Positions 59,612 to 64,000 of a DNA stretch of 64,000 nt are shown piece after piece. Below the pieces are notes generated by a model. The model ran no database searches. It saw only the letters and a program-made list of their open reading frames with translations, and was not told the origin of the DNA. The first letter of the stretch is position 1, and each line of letters starts with the position of its first letter. Origin of the DNA: Engraulis encrasicolus (Eukaryota; Chordata; Actinopteri; Clupeiformes; Engraulidae); contig NC_085875.1 of assembly GCF_034702125.1 (NCBI RefSeq), positions 43,151,270 to 43,215,269 on the forward strand, given 5' to 3'. A program made the position numbers and the translations under genes.

Positions 59612-60634
59612 TCCCGTCCATCCGGGCCGACACGGTGTGAAACTAGTGAGTCCTGGCACAGGTGGCATTTCGTTTCAAATGGTTTCAAATTGCTTTTTTT
59701 GTACTGCAGGGTAGCCTGGACCTTACGTTCCCTGTATGAGGTGTGTAGTCAAAAGATTGTGTGCCAGCAGTGCGGAAACGTGAGGATAGGCCTACGTCCA
59801 TACAACCATTCATTCTGAGCGCTGCTGTCATTTCACCTGGTTGACCTCATGTTTTCAGATGTGTCCTATTATCTCTAGAAGGCGGTCTGCCAGTCCGTCT
59901 GAAATGCTTTCTTAAACTTGTAAATCCCTCCTGTATCCACAAGACGGCAATGCATAGGCTGACGCCTCTTTGTCCACCTGTCGGACTTGTTTTGTCTTGT
60001 AGTGACGTGGGGCTTATTGACCATTAAGCCGCATGCAATGTGGCTCGGGAGTTTTTACTTGGTGTAGGCTATGCGCAGTAGCGCGGAAAGTGTCTGTATT
60101 GCAGGTGATGTAGTGACGTAGGCCTATCTCTCTCTGTGTGGGTGTGTGAATGTTTAAATGCAGTGTAACTTATTTAATTCTTTTATTTTGTGTTTTATAT
60201 GTTTAAAGGTTTCTGGCCTGCTGTTCTACAATTACTCCATCTGTTACCACTACTTCAAGACAACTACTTCAAAACATCAACGTCAGTGACCTCAATAAAA
60301 AAGACAAGACAAGTGGAATCCTATGTCTGTATACAGTCCTCTTTCAAGTGTGGAAACCCAGTGCTGACATAGACTTGACAGTGAGAAACTTCTACAGTGA
60401 ATAACTGCCAGAGTGGAAAACCAATGCACTATTGGAAACTGCCGAGTGCCAATGCATCACCGCTGCACCAGTGAGCTACAGTGGACCACCATCTAAAGAG
60501 TGTATCACGCCGTTGACCCGTGTACAGCCTTCTGCTGCCAGTGAGCAAGACTCAAAGACTCTACTCACCACAACCCAACAGAGAGAAGACACTTCACCTG
60601 GGGGCCTGGAGGATAAAGCTTGAAGAAAAGAAGA
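59612..60634. other. Unassigned sequence with an exon-like block at 60209-60634
   Basis: 59612-60200 shows nothing recognisable. From 60209, after TTTAAAG, the base composition becomes more even (C/A-rich) until it is cut by the foldback element at 60635. No ATG-initiated ORF of note. It could be a noncoding exon or an older repeat. Confidence 0.3.
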
Positions 60635-60679
60635 TAGTTAGCCTGCCAAGCCCCAAAAATATATGTTTGATGGCATTTT

Positions 60680-61310
60680 CTGTTAAAAGTTGGCAACCAT
60701 GCCAGAAGTTATCAGCATGGGCTAAGGTTTCAGAATCACCTGGTTGCCAACACGGAACTTGACCTTTAAGGTCAAATATGAAGGTCAAAAGGTCAACCAT
60801 GGTCAAATAACAGTGTTATTTAGTTATTTGAAAAAAAAAAAGATATTAAAAGTGGGCAACCATGCCAGAAGTCATCAGCATGGACTAAGGATTCAGAATC
60901 AACTTGTTGCCAACACGGAACTTGACCTTTAGGGTCAAATTTAAAGGTCAAAAGGTCAAAAACAATGTATTTTCTGGTTAGTCTATTTTGGGAACTGTAT
61001 ATTCATGGAATTCTTTTTCAAATGTAAGCAACCATGCTAGATGGTATCAGCATGGACTAAGGTTTCAGAATCACCTGGTTGCCAACATGGAACTTGACCT
61101 TTAAGGTCAAATTTGAATGTCAAAAACAATGCATTTTCTGGTTTGCCTTTTTTGGAGGGGGGCTTCATATTCATGGAATTCTTTTTCAAAAGTTGACAAT
61201 CATGCTAGAAGTTATCAGCATGGACTAAGGTTTCATGGTCCATGGTTGCCAGCATGGAACCTGACCTTTAAGGTCAAATTTGAAGGTCAAAAGGTCAACC
61301 GGGGTTAAAA
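60680..61310 (+). repeat. Satellite array, about four units
   Basis: Units restart near 60692, 60855, 61027 and 61195 with GGCAACCATGC-like sequence. Each contains TTGACCTTTAAGGTCAA or a close variant. Confidence 0.9.
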
Positions 61311-61516
61311 AAAAAAATGTTTTTTTTTTTTTGTGATGTGCTTTCATAAAATACAAGTTGTTTGCATTATCTATTGAATAATTAGTACCTGGAGGAGATA
61401 TTCCATATGATTTAAATCACTTTAGGTGAGTGAAAGTATTGGAACAAATAATTGTAAAGAAAATAAAACACTGTTTTGATGAGGTTTCTCCCGAAGCGGA
61501 CAGCGCTGTCAAAAGT

Positions 61517-63467
61517 TGCATTTGGGGTTTTCTGACAGTGGACGGTGAAAGTGGTCGCGAGAGTCACACTTCACCTACTGTAAGTATCAGATGACTCTGA
61601 ACAGTGATTAATGAACCTTTTAATCCTACTTAGAGCCCCTTTAAACCCAAGTCTTCAGTGAACAACAAAATAAGGAAATGTGCCTTTCTGTTCCAATACT
61701 TTAAGGGACTGTATATTTAGAAGTTATATAGTTTTTATTATTAGGGTATGAATGAAAGTGATTATTGCAAATGGTCAATAACAAGAATGTAATTGTCTCT
61801 TTACTTCAACAATAATTAAAACAATAATTCAAATTCAAATGTGATGTCAGTACATACTGGATATTTATGTATTTAAAGGAGCTATTGTTGCTGTTATTAC
61901 AAAAAGGTTGTGTCATCCAGATCATGTTCTATCCCTACGGCGTTTAAACATTCTACATTTTAATCACATGCCGGTTTACAGGGCTGTCCATTCCTCAGGC
62001 AACTGCAGGCCTGTATTGCCCACTTGGTTCCACAACCACATCTTATCAGTCCTAAGCTACTATGTGGGACTGGATGTTTCCTTTACCACACAGCCATCAA
62101 GTCTACAACTTTCCAACCACCTGTCTCCTCAGTGTCTTTGTTAATATGTACTTTGTCAGACTGCAGCCATATATTTGCCTGCTGATTTGCTTATGCAAGA
62201 TGCAATCCATATGCATCACTTGGTGGTAACATATCAATTGCCTTTTTGTCTTCTGAAAATAGTCGATCAATACCCAAAGATAAGCCTGGTGTTTTATACA
62301 GGTGACACAAAAACTGAAGCCTGGGAAATTGCAACAGAACATTCTACAGTAGTCATGAGAACATCAAGAGAAGTGTGCAATACTTGCTCTACTCTTACTG
62401 TAGGTTATTTCCTAACCATGATATGACATAGCAAATCAGCAAGTGTCCTTCATTGCTATAACCATTTGAAACACATCAGAAATAACTGCATTTGGGGTTT
62501 TCTGACAGTGGACGGTGAAAGTGGTCGCGAGAGTCACACTTCACCTACTGTAAGTATCAGATGACTCGGGACAGTGATTAATTAACCTTTCAATTCTACT
62601 TAGAGCCCCTTTAAACCCAAGTCTTCAGTGAACAACAAAAACAAGGAAATTTGTCTTTCTGTTCCAATACTTTAAGGGACTGTATATTTAGAAGTTATAT
62701 AGTCTTTATTATTAGGGTATGAGTGAAAGTGATTATTGCAAATTGTCAATAACAAGAATGTAATTGATCATATTGTCTCTTTACTTCAACATTAATTAAA
62801 ACAATAATTCAAATTCAAATGTGATGTCAGTACATACTGGATAGTTATGTATTTAAAGGAGCTATTGTTGCTGTTATTACAAAAAAGGTTGTGTCATCCA
62901 GATCATGTTCTATCCCTACGGCGTTTAAACATTCTACATTTTAATCACATGCCGGTTTACAGGGCTGTCCATTCCTCAGGCAACTGCAGGCCTGTATTGC
63001 CCACTTGGTTCCACAACCACATCTTATCAGTCCTAAGCTACTATGTGGGACTGGATGTTTCCTTTACCACACAGCCATCAAGTCTACAACTTTCCAACCA
63101 CCTGTCTCCTCAGTGTCTTTGTTAATATGTACTTTGTCAGACTGCAGCCATATATTTGCCTGCTGATTTGCTTATGCAAGATGCAATCCATATGCATCAC
63201 TTGGTGGTAACATATCAATTGCCTTTTTGTCTTCTGAAAATAGTCGATCAATACCCAAAGATAAGCCTGGTGTTTTATACAGGTGACACAAAAACTGAAG
63301 CCTGGGAAATTGCAACAGAACATTCTACAGTAGTCATGAGAACATCAAGAGAAGTGTGCAATACTTGCTCTACTCTTACTGTAGGTTATTTCCTAACCAT
63401 GATATGACATAGCAAATCAGCAAGTGTCCTTCATTGCTATAACCATTTGAAACACATCAGAAATAAC
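61517..63467. repeat. Tandem duplication of a 970-bp core segment
   Basis: The two copies start TGCATTTGGGGTTTTCTGAC at 61517 and 62487 and are nearly identical to AAATAACTG at 62488 and 63469. The second has a few small insertions (for example ATCATATTG near 62767). Confidence 0.95.
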
Positions 63468-63779
63468 TGAAGTCATTATTTTTTCTATGGAAAGAAGCAA
63501 ATTCACTGGTGAGCCAAGGCATATCCCATTTCATTCCAGCAGCTTAATGTGGTACTTAATGTGTAAGTAATTGAGATGACCAGAATGAAAATTAAAAAAT
63601 ACAAGTTTAAGTTAATTTTATGCTAATTAGCTATGATGAATGTCTAAGGAGTACAGGCCAGAGCCCCACCATGATAAGCCAAATCAAACATTAAATTATA
63701 GGCCTCAATATACAGTACCATGCAAACAACTATTTTATGAAAGCACATCTCCAAAAACTGTTTTTTGTATTGATCTCAG

Positions 63780-64000
63780 TTGACCTTTTGACCTTCAAAT
63801 TTGATCTTAGAGGTCAAGTTCCATATGGTAACCAGGTGATTCTGAAACCTTAGTCCATGCGGATACGTTCTAGCATGGTTGCCAACTTTTGAAAACAATA
63901 ATTCCATGGATATAAAGATCCCCAAAAAAGACTAACCAGAAAATACATTGTTTTTGACCTTCATATTTGACCTTAAAGGTCAATTCCCTCTTGGCAACCA
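63780..64000 (-). repeat. Satellite array, opposite orientation, incomplete
   Basis: This is the same unit on the minus strand (TTGACCTTTTGACCTTCAAA near 63780). It continues beyond the window. Confidence 0.85.

Larger units (their letters stand above)
60635..64000. mobile_element. Foldback element with inverted satellite arrays, copy 2 (runs off the window)
   Basis: It starts TAGTTAGCCTGCCA at 60635. It then has about four satellite units (60680-61310), the core in opposite orientation to copy 1, a tandem duplication of about 970 bp (61517-62486 and 62487-63467), and inverted satellite units from 63780 to the window end. The right terminus is outside the window. Confidence 0.75.

Noticed and set aside
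60432..60623. 63-codon ORF before foldback copy 2
   Set aside because: It opens with TTG rather than ATG and has no known domain.
62175..62426. 83-codon ORF repeated identically at 63156-63407 and, with changes, at 33503-33784 (minus strand)
   Set aside because: The frame is open on both strands. Over the comparable part, the six differences between copy 1 and copy 2 that I could compare all change the amino acid, with none silent, so there is no sign of purifying selection. Identity between the two right-hand copies comes from the tandem duplication.

Overview
The window is vertebrate nuclear DNA from a teleost fish. It holds one clear host gene, and that gene is intron-split and vertebrate-specific. 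The rest is low-GC intergenic DNA with long (GT)n and (CT)n tracts and many fish-type transposable elements: hAT, Tc1/mariner, DIRS, L2, restriction-like-endonuclease LINEs and tRNA SINEs. No prokaryotic operon, rRNA gene, CRISPR array or ordinary tRNA gene is visible. I cannot fix the species.

The host gene is nkx2.2a on the + strand. Its coding exons are 14476-14734 and 15279-15832, with a 544-bp intron, and it encodes a 270-residue NK2-class homeodomain factor. A TATA box at 9167 followed by a splice donor at 9288, and a strong acceptor at 14425, suggest a noncoding first exon about 5 kb upstream. The leader intron contains a cluster with an exact GLI consensus site plus PBX-, SOX/TCF- and FOX-like motifs near 13.04-13.2 kb. 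This fits a Sonic-hedgehog-responsive enhancer. The 4.2-21 kb interval is comparatively poor in transposons, as expected for a developmental regulatory domain.

Outside that interval the window is mostly mobile-element strata. At 1.95-4.15 kb there is a DIRS-like relic with a minus-strand tyrosine recombinase, split by a hAT element. From 21 to 31 kb there are SINEs, foldback MITEs, hAT elements and a LINE tail. From 31.3 to 36.9 kb three elements are nested: a Tc1-like element contains an inverted-satellite (foldback) element, which contains a palindromic MITE. From 37 to 39.3 kb there are LINE relics. At 39.3-43.9 kb an inverted-repeat-bounded region carries a broken cysteine-rich ORF and a mariner insertion. 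From 45.1 to 53.4 kb there are a DIRS element with gag/RT/RNase H, a Tc1 end, a hAT, an L2 LINE with a YADD reverse transcriptase, and an element with a 9-bp target duplication. From 55.5 to 59.6 kb there are two more hAT elements around a CpG-rich, promoter-like segment. From 60.6 kb to the window end lies a second, opposite-oriented copy of the foldback element.

The least familiar system here is the foldback element. It has short terminal inverted repeats (TAGTCAGCCTGCCA), arrays of 160-172-bp satellite units at both ends in opposite orientation, and several AGGTCA nuclear-receptor half-sites per unit. Two copies are in the window. Coordinates of degenerate relics are approximate. Family names rest on motif recognition, not on database searches.
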